Notes: generated by a model from the letters alone, not told the origin. 64,000 nt of DNA from Moniliophthora roreri (GCA_001466705.2 LATX02000230.1:186001-250000); one strand, 5' to 3'; positions 47,093 to 59,755 are shown, counted from the first letter of the stretch. Translations and numbers: made by a program.

Positions 47093-47488
47093 GTGACCAG
47101 GAGAGGGCTGAAGGTTGGAGAGACCCTGTACCCCATTAATGAGCATCTACGACAACAAATAGGCACTGAAAATGCACCCAAGACTATGCAGAGCATTCCT
47201 AAGACAAGTAAATTCCAGTTCAACATTTTAGAGGCAGCTGTGTTTGACCTGAGACTGTTGAAACATGGATGTAGTGAAGAAAGTGCTCACGAAGTCGCCT
47301 CCAGCTTGTTCAGGCTGTTTGACCTTTTCATTCAGACATAATACAACTCAGGAAATGGGATTTTTGACCTATCTAATGCTCTGAACTCAATGGTAGCTTT
47401 TACTAAGAGTTTTGAGAGCACACAGAGTGACAACAATGAAGACAATGTTTCCAATTTTTGTTCTGAAGAGCTGGACTCTGGCACTTAA
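47093..47488 (+). pseudogene. Unrecognised ORF relic with one internal stop
   Basis: A 131-codon frame reads MTRRGLKVGETLYPINEHLR at its start and KFQFNILEAAVFDLRLLKHG in the middle, interrupted once by TAA at 47339-47341. It then continues as YNSGNGIFDLSNALNSM to a TAA at 47486-47488. The residue pattern looks protein-like and rich in hydrophobic heptads, but I recognise no family. It lies between the two CATTNNAATG clusters. Confidence 0.3.
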
Positions 47489-47863
47489 TGGGGACTACTA
47501 GTAGTACTGACTCCTCATGCTTGGTCAACATGCCTCTGCTCTAATGCTGCTTGGTAGACATCTGAGTCTGTCACAACCATAAGAATTACATGTGCTATCA
47601 TAGTCACCCTCAGCCCTCATTGTCTCCAAAATGTCTTCCTAAGTACTAGTATACATATACATAATATGCCCAAGCTCACTAAAAACCTATGACAAGAGAA
47701 ATTGTATGGATCGGCAAGCACTGGTGACTAGACAAACACAATGCATTGATGGATTTATATGTTTTCTGCATGCCTATGATTTTTTCCATTTATGGAACGA
47801 TTGACAGTGTTTTGGAAAATCCTGCTCATCTGGCCTGAGCAATGTCCATCCAATATCACCTGT

Positions 47864-48147
47864 CATTTGAATGTGCATAGACTGCTTGGTAGTCTCAAAA
47901 AACATTCAAATGGTATGCTGGTAACACTGTCATTGGAATGTAGGCAGTGAATCATCTTGTCCTTGAATCATTTGAACGGCCTGTGAAAAATCATTCAAAT
48001 GAACACTTGTCAAACACTCATTGGAATGGCAATATGGCATTCAGAAGGATTCTCATTAAAATGGAACTAGGTGAGCTTTCACATATGGTTATATTATCAT
48101 CATCATTGAAATGGCATCGTAGGCACTGCGCCTGAATCATTCCAATA
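47864..48147. repeat. Cluster 2 of the palindromic motif CATTNNAATG
   Basis: Exact matches at 47864, 47903, 47931, 47992, 48019, 48054 and 48104, plus near-matches at 47969 and 48138, spaced 23-50 bp. Three times over both clusters CATTCAAATG is followed 27-28 bp later by CATTGGAATG (46500/46528, 47903/47931, 47992/48019), which suggests decay from a tandem repeat. Confidence 0.8.
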
Positions 48148-48164
48148 CCCTTACATGAACTCCT

Positions 48165-49080
48165 TGACTTGCCAGGAGTGCTGCTAACAACACGCCAAAC
48201 TGAGATTCAGGGTCATGTACAGTTCCAAGGTGTCTGTCAAATTGTAAGTAATGCTGTGAATGGAACACTGAAAAGGTCAACATACCACCAGTATCATTGA
48301 CGACATCACTAGCAGTCAGAGAGACATTGTTTTTGAGCTTGACATACTTGATATGGTGAGCTTGCCATGTTGAGCAGTTCAATTGAGAATTATAGGATTT
48401 GTTAGAGACATGGCAGACAGATATAAGCAGTGAACAACTTACCTTAGTGTTGAGATCACAGAGATGCATAATATTTCACTGTATGGTGATACTTGTGGGG
48501 GTAATTGAGCACTTCTTCCTTGTCCAATACACTATAGCAGAGGCAGAGAGCAGAGAAGAAGAAGGAGAGAAGGGAGAGCACCAGCAGGAAGGTGTTAGTA
48601 AACACTTCAGAGAAGAAGACTTGGCTGGCAGAGGATAACTGCCCTCCAACTTGAGAGGAAGCTTCCTTGTTCACCATTTGGTCACTCCTTAAGAGTTCTG
48701 ACATGTTCATGACATTACCGAATGGGTTGGCAAGTTTGTTTTCATTGATTCCTTTCATTCACAATGATGGCAGCTGTACAATACATGTATACACCTGTAA
48801 AACATTTTCAGTAATGTCAATGATACATTCAAAGGATTGATGACAGACCTAATTAACCTCCAGGGACCAGAGCAGATGAGTGCTGCTGGGGATCATCATG
48901 GTTGTGGTCCAAGTTGCAGAAATGTGGAATTGCCAACACAGGACATTGAGTGTGGCTGGTGCCTGCCTTGCCTCTTTTACCACCACTATCACAATTACTA
49001 TTTCTGCTACAATGCTTTGGTCCTCAGCACTCTGGCTCCAGAATCAAGAACTCTGAATCAAAAACTTATGATACAAGCTC
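48165..49080. repeat. Direct duplication, copy 1: micro-exon gene-like segment
   Basis: About 900 bp that recur at 51905-52960. On the minus strand both copies carry splice-bounded short open pieces. One is the membrane-like stretch SASQVFFSEVFTNTFLLVLS (about 48636-48560). The next ends in DLNTK before GTAAGT (about 48445), then come YVKLKNNVSLTASDV and YLQFDRHLGTVHDP. No family recognised. The splice borders and the reading frames are the parts best conserved between copies, which hints at a former gene. Confidence 0.65.
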
Positions 49081-49164
49081 TGCGATTCAGGAAATTTTGT
49101 CAATTTATCACCTTCTTTCTTTCTGAGTTGGCTATTCTCTGGGTGGTTCCAGTACTTGACTGAC

Positions 49165-51816
49165 AAACATTGAGTTGGCCATTGGTGGAGTCATGCTTGA
49201 TTTTCTCGCTGGTAGAAGCATAGAAGAATGTGAGGGTTTACACATAGGTGCAGATGGATGCGATGGAGTGGTAGGTAAGCGAGGTGTCGAGCATATCCGC
49301 TCTCTTGCTTATTCAAATGTACTGACAACTTTCTGACGAGTAAATGGTTGTCCTGCACACTTGCCTTCTCAGCTCTAGTTGCTGTTGAGCCTGATGTACT
49401 ATAACACCTTCCTGGCCTGACTCTGTACTACACAGCCCTCCCACAGCATCAATCCTACACAGGATGTACTAGATAACTCAACATCTTTTCAGTAGCAGAA
49501 TTGTTAATATTACAGCACATGTCGTGAGGGAATGCAAAGTGAATGAATGTATTGTAGGAGAAAGTACGTCATACAAGGATTGGGACATGAGTTCCACTTG
49601 CAATGAGTAGAAGAAAGACTTTGCAGGCACCTCCTCAGTAGGCCTGACATCCTCCTCCTCCTCGTCATACTCATGCTCATCACCTATAATCCTCTCCTTC
49701 TCCTAAGCCCAGTGACAGTGGCAAAGAACCTCAATGCTCAAAAGTTCAATCATCTTCTGCACCAGTTCATTACCACTAGCCACAGGTGCATTCCCTATCC
49801 TTGGATGCAACTGGCAAAGTGAACCTGAGATCCAGACTCATAGGTTCACTTTGGGATTTCCATCTAGCTGAGGTAGATGTTGGTGTGGAGTCAGAACCAT
49901 TTCCACAACCTAAGTGGACTTGCTCCTCATCTGGCAACATGACCTTCCTTGACCTGTTCCTGAACTGGCTGTTCTCTGCATATTTCAGGTGGTTGATCAG
50001 CAAATGTCAAGCTGGCTGCACTTGGTTTTATCGCTGATGGGTGCAAGTGCGAGTGAGTGAGAGATCAAGGACATTGACTATGGATGCATTTTGGTTGTTG
50101 TTCAGTGCTTGATGTTCACGTTGTCCAGATAGCTTTTGAATAGGATAAGTGTTCGTAAATGTTGAATTAGAGCAGTCCTGACCAACATACCAAGTGAGTT
50201 TCCATGATTTTGCCATATTGTAGTGAGAGGTTTGAGCGATACAAAAGACATTCCTTGGATGTCAATATGTTGTCTGTTTAGACAACAGCCTGCAAAGCGA
50301 AAACACAAGAAGGGATGAGGAAGTAATGTACCTGAAATATCCTTTTTGCTGTCCTCTCTTGTCGGAAGACAATCTGTTGGTGTCAAGACCAAATTGACTG
50401 TCTAAAGTCGGTTTCAAGGTGTATATAAAACCTGTTGTTGGTCGAAGCGTAATTATTTTAAGAGTCTTCAAAGCAGACCTGGGGGTTGGATATATGTTAG
50501 CAGAAGAATAAATGACAAAGCATGAGTGGCTTACTGTTGTTTCACATTTCGACTGAATTCTGTTGCCGTTCAAGTTGCTTGAAGGTATTCTTGATGTCTG
50601 GAATGCATGTAGACTACTTGTCATGCAACAATATGTTGTGTCTTTGCCGTTGGACAGAGTTGAGGGTCTAGAATCAGAAGAGGTCTTAGTGAGAACACCA
50701 GAAAATTCAAAAAGCAGGGGAACGACATACAACTAACTGTACATGTATTGCACACTCTGACCAATGCTGTTGATTCCATGGCCTGATCATGTTGAAGGCT
50801 CCAAACTTGAGCTGTGAGAGAGACTGATGAGGCATGGAAGACAGGTACAAATAGTGTAAGCAGCTTACCTTGGTGTTGAGGTGGTGGTGACACATGGTAT
50901 ACAGCATAATGTACTGGAGAAGGTAACTGAGTGCTCTCTCAGGTAGCTTTTGAATACAGTAAATGCCAGTAAATGTCAAATCAGGATAATGGTGACAAAC
51001 ATGCTTGACTTATGTTACTTAATCTACAGACGTCAATAAGTCATGTCCTTCTCATTTGGCATCTAGAAACATAGGCAGCATTAGCGACAACACGAGAGAA
51101 TGCAAGAAAAAATGACATACCAACTGTGTTGCAACATGTCAACTGAGTGTACATTAGAAATGAAAGCATCTGGTACATAAAAAGATTGTGTGCGCTACTT
51201 TTCAGACATAGATAGCTCATTTCATTGTCATTTGGCATCTTCACATCAAACTAACCAGTCAGCCAAGTATCAGAATATCTAGAAATAGGAGAAGATTTAG
51301 TGATAATGTGGAAGAAGAAAAGGAAAGAACATACTAGCTGTGTTGCACATTTCAACTGAATGTGCATCCAAAATGACTCTTCCAGCTTGCCAGACATTTT
51401 TTCATTGTGTTAACATTGATCCAGGTCTCTAGAGCAATGGTGAGGGCATTTGACGCCACTTCCTGTCATCACTGGACTACTTGTTCTACTTGTGTTGGAA
51501 ATCACGCACTTCATCTCCAGAACGGATTCTGTGTCATTAAATGGATGTGAGTGTCTGAGAACATGAAAAGGCCAGAAAAAAACACATACCTTTGCTCTTT
51601 CCCTCAAATCTGTGCAACATACCAAGCTTTCCAACAGTAAATATGAGGCACCCTAAACGCTCTCAGCCAGAGATCAGCCTCAGATCCTGCGGTCATAGTA
51701 GGTAGACGACCTTCCAGCATGGCTGACAACGTTGCTGCATTGGTGTAGTTTCAACACCTGACCAAGTACTGTCAGTCCATATGAATTTGATCAATGCTTG
51801 AGGGACATTGATCCAT
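49165..51816. other. Repeat-rich stretch without a recognised gene
   Basis: Contains the 50.3 kb repeat, several copies of a short module around the sequence TTGCACATTTCAACTGA (50530, 51126, 51338), and many short ORFs that cannot be assigned. Confidence 0.5.
50299..50448. repeat. 150-bp repeat, copy 1
   Basis: Matches 59971-60122 at a high level (GTACCTGAAATATCCTTTTT, GGTGTCAAGACCAAATTGAC and GTGTATATAA are all shared). Adjacent module DNA at 50535-50660 also recurs at 59583-59705, but in the other order relative to this block. Confidence 0.75.
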
Positions 51817-51904
51817 CTAGTTGAAGGTGGGGAGAGCCTTTGGATGTACATTGATGACTGTATGTAGTCTGAGCTCAGTGGCATAAAGATAGAAAAGAAC
51901 ACCA

Positions 51905-52960
51905 AAACTTACCAGAAGTATCACTGACAGCATGCCAAACCAAAGTCCAGGGTTGTGTACAGTTCTGAGGTGTCTGTCAAATTGTAAGTAACGCTGTGAA
52001 TGGAACACTGAAAAGGTCAACATACTACAAGTATCACTGAAGACGTTGCTGGCAGTCAGAGAGACATTGTTTTTGAGCTTGACATACTTGATATGGTGAG
52101 CTTGCTGTGTCGAGCAGTCCAATTGAGAACTATAGGATTCCTTAGAGGCATGGCAGACAGATATAACTTGAAGCAGTGAACAACTTACCTTAGTGTCGAG
52201 ATCACAGAGACACGTAATATTTCACTGTAAAGTCATACTTGTGGGGGTAATCAAGCACTTCTTTCTTGTCCAATACACTGTAGCAGAGGCAGGGAGCAGA
52301 GAAGGAGAAGGAGAGAAGGGAGAGCACCAGCAAGAAGGTGTTAGTAAACATTTCAGAGAAGAAGACTTGGCTGGCTGAGGACAATTTTCCCCTACAACTC
52401 AAGAGAGAGCTCCCTCGGTCACTGTTCAGTCACTCCTTAAGAGCCCTGACATGTTCATGACATTACTGAACAGGTCAGCAAGTTTGTTTTCATTGATTCC
52501 TTTCATTCATGATAATGGCAGCTATTCATGTTGAATCAGGATCTCCTCCCTTGAGGTATGCCCATACTGTGTATTTGGAGTTCAATGCACATTCTAGAAC
52601 CACCAATCCTTTGCAGTTGGCAAAGAAAATGTGTGAAAAGTAATTGTCAATGTTCTCCTCTACAATACATGTATACACCTATAAAAGATTCTCAGTAACA
52701 TCAATGATACATTCAAAGGATTGATGACAGACCTAATTAACCTCTAAGGACCAGAGCAGATGAGTGCTGCTGGGGATCATTGTGGTTGCAGCCCAAGTTG
52801 CAGAATTGCCAACTTGGGAAATTGACTTGTTGCAGCTGGCACCTGCCTTGCCTCTTTGACTACTACCACCACTACCACCACTATTCTACTACTACACCTC
52901 TGTTCTCAGCACTCTGGCTCTAGAATCAGAAACTGTGAATCAAGAACTTAGGATATTTCG
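51905..52960. repeat. Direct duplication, copy 2
   Basis: Partner of 48165-49080. It differs by substitutions and by about 140 extra bases at 52530-52670. Confidence 0.65.
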
Positions 52961-54299
52961 AGCTCTTGATTGCAATGCTGGAAGCATGTGATCCTCAACC
53001 CTAGCATCCACTGGATGTTATTCATAGGACAATATACGATGTCTGTGTGACTTATAAACTATAATCAATGGCCTGGAGGTAAGTAATATATATCTCCCAA
53101 AAATTCCATCTTTTTTTTTTTGATGTTTCTGACCCTCTTACATCAACAGATATCAGATAACTATCTCTGAGGGACCCTGAGTACAAAAATCACAGCAATA
53201 TTCATTTATACATCATTGCAGTCGCCACGCCAGATCTCGATTTTAATAACATATATCAGTAGCTTGATTTCATCTTGTTTAAAGGATTGAATGAAGTTGC
53301 AGCAGCTATGCACCGCCTGTAGTGCATCAAACATCATGTGACAAACCCACTGAGCCCTATAATCAAACATCCTGTAGGTCCAAAGTCTACACACTTGATG
53401 TCTGCCATAGTAGGGATAAAGGAGGGGCACAGAAGGTCCGCAGACCTCACATGTGTAAGTTCTATTTGGGCTTGATGTGCAATGTGATGCTCTTATCATG
53501 AACTCTCATGCTATGAGTGAGCACCAACATGACAGTTGTAGAAGGACATGGTATGTGTAGCTAGTTTCATTGGTGGCTGAATATCAAATGCTAATCTTAG
53601 CCTGCAGTCATACTCCTTTCACACATGGATATATGAGTACATATCTATTAGACAAGATCAATATACATCCCACTTACTCCAATAAAGCACCTGATTTACC
53701 TATTCCAGCCAAATCAAAACATCCATGGAGGTGGGAATCTGACATGTGAGTAGACCTAATAGTCCTCCATCCACTCCTCCGACAGTATGGATTCCTGGTG
53801 ATACTCCAGCTGGATGTTTACCTCCATGATATCCTGACTTGCTGTGCGAGGGAGGAGATTTCCAAAGCACTTCCTGACATCCTGCTCCCAATGCTTCTGA
53901 CCACCTTTACCATCTGGTATCATTGCTGTCAAATTTTAGAGGACCATGATCATGATAACACATCGAGTCAGATTGGAGAAAGACTCACTGGAGAACAAGA
54001 GGTCTATATCACACCAGGCTGACTATTATTCTTTCTGTGATGGTGGAGTGGGAAGGTGAGCCAAGTCCTCAGCCAGACCTGTCACAAACCTGATGTGAAT
54101 GGAATTGATTCACTTACTGCATATTGAGGCCAGCAGATGGTTGAGTGCAAGCATGGAACACAGGAAATGGCCTATTAATGGATAGTACATAAAACCAGGT
54201 CCCACTCACAGATCCTGGAGATGCACCACATGTGTGAGAGGTTTGACAGAGCAGTTGAAATACACTGGCGAGTAATCTAAGTTAATTTTCTCTTTGAAT

Positions 54300-55027
54300 A
54301 TCTGACTAATCACTTACACCACAGAGATTGACTGGTGGAGAGCTCAGAGAGTATACTTTCAGACAGTAGGAAGCCCTGTCTCAGTGAAGAAATGAGCATG
54401 AAAGTCTTCAGCTTGCAGCCTTCACTCTGAACAAATGATGCTAGAGAATCAATGTCTTGTTCTTCCATGTTCTTCAGATGCACAGCAATCATTGACAACT
54501 GGGTGGGACAACTAATCTGAAGCCATTAGAAAAAGTAATGATAAAGAAACATAGGTCCCGAATGAACAGTTGGACGAGTATTCAATACCCCCAGGCTCCC
54601 AGATGATGGTTGCAGGGCCTCTACTAGCAAATTCATCACTGGCAGCATTGCAATCTTGGGGCCCACATCAACTTCCAGTCTCAGGTACTGGATTTCAGAG
54701 AATGCTGTTACCAGCTTGAGGATATTGATGGTGATATATATGAGGGTATGGTACCTGGATTGATCCCAACATCAATGATTGGACACTCTCTTGCACCTGA
54801 GAACCCACATCATCAATGAAAAACATCTTCCAACCTGGTGACATCATATCACCATGAAGAATGTTCCCAACTGCCACCTTCTGAAGCCAACTCCATTTCA
54901 GGCTATGTACCAGGATTCTGTCAAGCCAATTAAGGTTGTTGTTTTGGGCCTCTGTTGTACCTTGGATCCTCAGCTCCTGGAAGGTGTCATGAAAGGTGTG
55001 GAAAGGACTCGCAAGAAGAGTTACCAA
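54300..55027 (-). pseudogene. Possible F-box/LRR-like relic
   Basis: Minus-strand pieces such as HTFHDTFQELRIQGTTEAQN (about 54990), LKLVTAFSEIQYLRLEVDVG (about 54722-54665) and LSMIAVHLKNMEEQDIDSLA (about 54500) have the leucine spacing and LxxLxL segments of the leucine-rich tails found in fungal F-box proteins. No F-box itself is seen and frames change between pieces. Low-confidence assignment. Confidence 0.25.
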
Positions 55028-56277
55028 CTCTTTATGGTGCTCTCTACTATGGTCAGCACAGGCAGTGCTTGAATTTTCTGGTGCTCCTATGACCAGTACA
55101 GGGTAGAGTAGTCCACGATTATGAAATCTGACTGGTGGTTTTCAAGTAATCACAACAATCAATGAGATGGTTCAGGATCTTTGTAACCAGTTCATTCACC
55201 AGGTTTCAGTTGACAATAGTATTTACCTCACTGTCTTCAGGTCTCATGTTCTAGAGAAGTTGGAGAAAGTGAAGGTGAGCACATCTCAGATAAGACCATT
55301 GCATCATGCTGATGATTTGGACTCTGCATCTCAGCAGCCACTACTAAATTTGTTCCCACTTTGTCCTATAAATGTTGTACAAAATGTGAATAATTTTACA
55401 GTAAGTGCTTATACTACTGTTTAGAACATATATGTGAAATCTACTGCAAGCACAGATCTCTGATTGACTTGGGTAACATTCACCTCCAAATGTTTCTTGC
55501 TAGACAGCTGTGGAAAGAAACTCTGCAAACAGCTCTTTACTACTTTTACTCAGTGCTTCCGGCCACTGTCACTATACTTGATTGCTGCTGACAGCAAAGC
55601 GCTTGAGTTTTGGAAATGTTGGTCTGGCTAAGAGCTTGTCTGCTTCCCTCTGTGCTTTAGCCTCTTCTGTCTTGGGCAGAGGGTTGAGTACTAGACTGAC
55701 CCATCTGGCTTATTATTGCTGTTTGGGACTGGAAGGCTCAACTTATGTGTAGTTTTTTTGTTCATTTGCATAGAAGGCAATGTGTTTGATAGCTGTAAAA
55801 GTATGAATACCTCAACATTCTCAACACCTGGTCTGAACTAAAATCTGAGGTTGGAAATCCAAGGTCATCAGACAAGTGACCGTCAAGAAGTCCAAGCTTG
55901 AAGGATTGCATGCTGAAGCACTTGACCAGCAGTTGCACTGGCAGTACCCACAACACCTTTTCTTCCAACCACCACCACATCAATCTTGACTTGCTTCCTC
56001 CAATTCACTCTGTGTCTTTTGTTTTCACTTGTGGATTACCCATAGACCTCAATAAATTACTTGAATCCTTTCCAAGTTCCAAATTCACATTTCTGGTGTT
56101 CTGCCGCTAATCTTGTGCCTAAGTACTTATCTTCATCCTCTAGTTGAACTTCTCCAAGCCTCAAAGCAAGTTGGACAAGCATATCATTATAAGATCTATC
56201 ATAGTGCACAGGAGGTAATGTATCTCCATACAGAGCACAGGGTCCCCAGTGCATATAATTACTTTTCTGTGATTTTA
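55028..56277. other. Unassigned repeat-compartment DNA
   Basis: Short ORFs on both strands; a plus-strand piece MVQDLCNQFIHQ (from 55167) ending in a plausible donor at 55275, and a minus-strand piece near 56057-56254, are protein-like but unrecognised. Confidence 0.35.
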
Positions 56278-56475
56278 AGGTATGCTGAGCTTACTGTTGA
56301 TATTTCTGTACTGTACACTGACCACTATTTTAAGCATTGCTTCTTGTTCAACAATGGATTCAGCAGCACCAAAGGTACGTTCATTATCGACCTCTATTCA
56401 ACTTCAAATTACTGACTGCTCATTGGCTCTCTTCAGATCCATTTCACTTGCACTCAAACAAGGGCTATGACAAGC
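56278..56475 (+). repeat. Two-exon coding-like repeat, copy 1
   Basis: Reads TELTVDISVLYTDHYFKHCF then LFNNGFSSTK, a GTACGT donor at 56375 and an AG acceptor about 60 nt on, then SISLALKQG or DPFHLHSNKGYDKL depending on frame. The same arrangement recurs at 63243-63452 with most changes silent in the TDHYFKHCFLFNNG frame. No family recognised. Confidence 0.55.
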
Positions 56476-57710
56476 TAGTGAGTCGGTTTTGTCTAGCAAA
56501 TGTGTGCATACCATAGCCAGAGCTGTCTTGATGCCCAAATTCTCAATTCCCTTGTTGTAAATCACCTGCCATGAGAATCACCAGGATGAGGCCAGCTTGG
56601 GTAAGAGCCAGGTTGTTATCATTCTCAAGAGTGACACTGGAATATATCCAGATGTTGTCACAAACTAGCTTTTTATTTGCTTTCTTTGGTCTAGAGAGTC
56701 TTTCAGATACTATTCTCCATGAAATGCAAGTTAAAACTTACTGTTTGAAGCAAATGAGGTTCCAAAGACCAAGGCATCAGAGTCATCAGTTAGAACACAG
56801 TTGATGAGTCCACACATATTTGTTTCTGATAATTCAGCCTCTGCTTCACCTGGAGCCTAATAGATGGTTAGTATCATTGAAACAACAAGCTACTATACCC
56901 CATGAATATGGAATCTGAAAGCCTGTGTCATAATTTTGGCTTGATCATAGAATGTAATGGCTGAGTTGACAACATTCTTTTCTGGTGGTTGATTTGGGCC
57001 ATCAAACACAAACACCATTTGAATGTCCAGCTTAGCATAGCGACAGAGCCGGTAGAAAAAAAAGAGTTAAGGGGATCTAATGTCCCATGTAAGCCATTTT
57101 GGGCTACAGTGCCCATAATGTGGGCTAAAAAGTTCCTGTACCAGGTTTTTGAGCCTCCAACAGAATTAAGAATAAAAGCAAAATATGTACCCTGCATCAA
57201 CACCAAAGATCAAATACCTCAAGCCATGCCAGCTGCACTTAAACCCCTCATCACTGTTGATTGTCAGATTAAGCAAAGAGCACTGGTCACGACTTGATTC
57301 TAAGTGACTCTATTGAGAGCACAATCAGACATGTCTTGACAACAGTCAAGAACCACTTACCCATTCCCATTTATGAATGCCCATAGTGGTGTAGATGTGA
57401 AAGTAAAAAAGAAGTACTATAGCTTACTGAGACATTACTGAGATGTTCCCTTCTTTCTGGACTTTGAACTGAAAGCTGTATATTGGGTCTTAAACAAACT
57501 GACTAAGTATTGATAAAGTAGAATTACATGCATGTGTATTAAGAAATCAAGAAGTGAGTGGGTATCAACAAGTCTAAGTCTTTGCATGATGATGGCGAAG
57601 CTCTTGTATCAATTGCACTGAATGTCATACTTATAAGCAATCCTGTATCCCTGGATCATAACAGGACATAGTTTGGCTTCAAAGGTGCCAAGAGAGTCAT
57701 CCCAGACATA
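56476..57710. other. Unassigned repeat-compartment DNA
   Basis: No supported gene. A plus-strand ORF 56989-57297 (102 codons) and its antisense partner are both unassigned. Confidence 0.4.
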
Positions 57711-59460
57711 TCATATCTCTGTGGAATCCTTGGAGAAATTGATTGGAGGGGGGCAAGGTATATCTCCTTGCTTGAAATACAGTGCAATCTTGTTGTAAAT
57801 AGTAACACTTTTGATCCTCCGATTTGCAAACACAATAGCAGTGCCATGAGGTTGGCACTCAGTGACGGATTGGGCATTTAATGGAGTAGAAAGGGTTGGT
57901 GTCATTGTGGGTCCAGCCAAAACTGGTGTCAGTGTGGATGGTGGAAGTGGCAATGGTTGTGGTGAAGTGGTTGGTGCCAGAGATGATGAGATATTTGATG
58001 ACAGAGATGTCGGAGTATTGACATTCCTCTCCAAGTCAGTGCTATGGTCTGCAATTTCGAGGCCTGTCACTTTAGACACTTGATTGCATAAAACCTCTCC
58101 AAGATCCTTCTTGATTGCCACTCAAAGGTTGAGGCTGGCTAGGAGGGACCTAATGAACTGAAGGACATGGTTAAAAATAGTGATCAAATGTGTCCTTCAT
58201 AGTTACTTACCTCCATATCATCATCTTGTGATGGTGGTGTCGGCTTTGTTGGCTGATAGTACTTGGGACACTCCTCATACAAACAATCTGCCTGATAGTG
58301 CCTGATGAGCCGACAATTCATAGTACAAAAGAATATAATTCACATACATATCAAAGGACCTGGAGTGCCGAGGCTTTCATCCACTTCTGAGTACCAGACT
58401 CTCCACTGACTTTTTCTATGAGTTCAGCACGACATTGCTGGGATTGGGTGGGTTTCGCCTTCTTGGTGCCATTATGGGGGCCTTGAGAGCCTTTGTGAGA
58501 GTGCTTATTTCCGGGCTTATTCCTGTATATTGTCGATGTCATAATGGCAGTAACTCATTTATCTAGTGTGCAAATCAGACTGATGTTCCACATTTCACAG
58601 TTCTCACTTGAACTCGATCAGCTTTGCCAGTGAGTCCTCCTTGTTCAGTGACGTAGGTAAGTGATAGTTTGGTAAGTTTAAGGGAACCCCTGCCAGACTG
58701 CAATACATTAGATTACATTTGGTCAAATTCACCTGCTGAGAACTCACAATCTGTACTTGACCAGGTCTCTGCCTTTCTCAAGTGAAGGGAATTCATACTC
58801 TTTCTCTGGGTCAATCACCCCTTTTCTTAGCTGCTCCATCTTCCTAAACCCAACCCTGAGCCAAGCTACCATCAAAATCTGGAGTCCTGCAGCTAATGCA
58901 GTGGAATGTAGAAGAAAGTGCACAGGATAAATGGACATAACACAACCAGGCAAAGGCATTCATGCAGTAGGGAACAATCTCAACCACCTGAGGGAATTCA
59001 GTGACTTGTCAATGCTAAAAGGGTGACCAGCAACTCCTTTAACCTTGGCATCATGTGTAGCAACAACATCAGATTGCCCAGTGACAATCTTAACCACTCT
59101 GTCCAGACAGAAGTTGTGTGCCAGTCTGAACTCAATCTTGGCATGACACATAGCACAGGAATAGGGTGTTTCTGCCTCGCACCACATCAGTGGACATTCC
59201 TCACAGAACATATGACCATCTCCATGATCCTACCAGCACCTGTCAGAAGGATGCAAAAGGAAAACACAAGTCATAGCAACGCACATGAAGGGGTCCCACA
59301 TAACTTCCTCACATACACCACACTCAAGCTGCCATTGCAAATCAGCCTGTAGGGAGTGTAAGTCATTCACTGCAATGATACAAGTGAAAGCACTTACCAG
59401 AGTTTCCGTCTTCACTTTCAAGGCATCATTTTCCTGAGGATCCAACGACAAAGATTGCAT
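57711..59460 (-). CDS. RING-finger protein gene, probably a ubiquitin ligase-like protein
   Basis: Multi-exon minus-strand gene with consistent GT..AG joins. The first visible exon starts MQSLSLDPQENDALKVKTETL. It is joined to ADLQWQLECGVCEEVMWDPF and MCVAMTC, then DHGDGHMFCEECPLMWCEAE and TPYSCAMC. The C-x2-C ... C ... H-x-x-C-x2-C ... C-x2-C pattern is a C3HC4 RING, which binds two zinc ions and usually recruits an E2 enzyme. Downstream exons read AGLQILMVAWLRVGFRKMEQ, KEYEFPSLEKGRDLVKYR, AGVPLNLPNYHLPTSLNKED, a basic Gln/Lys-rich part, CLYEECPKYYQPTKPTPPS, and a Ser/Thr/Pro-rich tail ending FSKDSTEI at TGA. Joining the last exon in frame needs an intron of only about 31 nt (near 58088-58058), so an indel there is possible. 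The true start may lie upstream of 59460. It is unusually intact for this decayed compartment. Confidence 0.55.
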
Positions 59461-59582
59461 TGATGTGCAAGATACAATTCAGGCCACAGGGGAATGACCA
59501 CGACCCACCTCCATAATACCTACCACCAAAACTGCCAAAGCCTTGTCGCCTTTAGATAACAAACAGAAGTAGCATAGCCATT

Positions 59583-59755
59583 GTGTTGCACATTTCAGCT
59601 GAGATCTGGGCTGTTCAAGTTACTTGAAAGAACTCTTGATGTCTAGAGTGTATGTATGCTACTTGCCCTGTGACAATACCCAATATGTTGTGTCTTTGTC
59701 GGTCTGTTGCTCACTGGATGTCAATACACCATCTATTTGGACAACAGCCTGCCAT
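59583..59755. repeat. Module repeat, copy 2
   Basis: Shares with 50258-50290 and 50535-50660 the pieces TTGCACATTTC, TTCAAGTTACTTGAA / TTCAAGTTGCTTGAA, CTCTTGATGTCT / TTCTTGATGTCT, ATATGTTGTGTCTTTG and GGACAACAGCCTGC. Confidence 0.55.

Noticed and set aside
46172..48147. CATTNNAATG clusters read as a CRISPR-like array
   Set aside because: Repeats are only 10 bp with variable centre and irregular spacing, and the genome is fungal.
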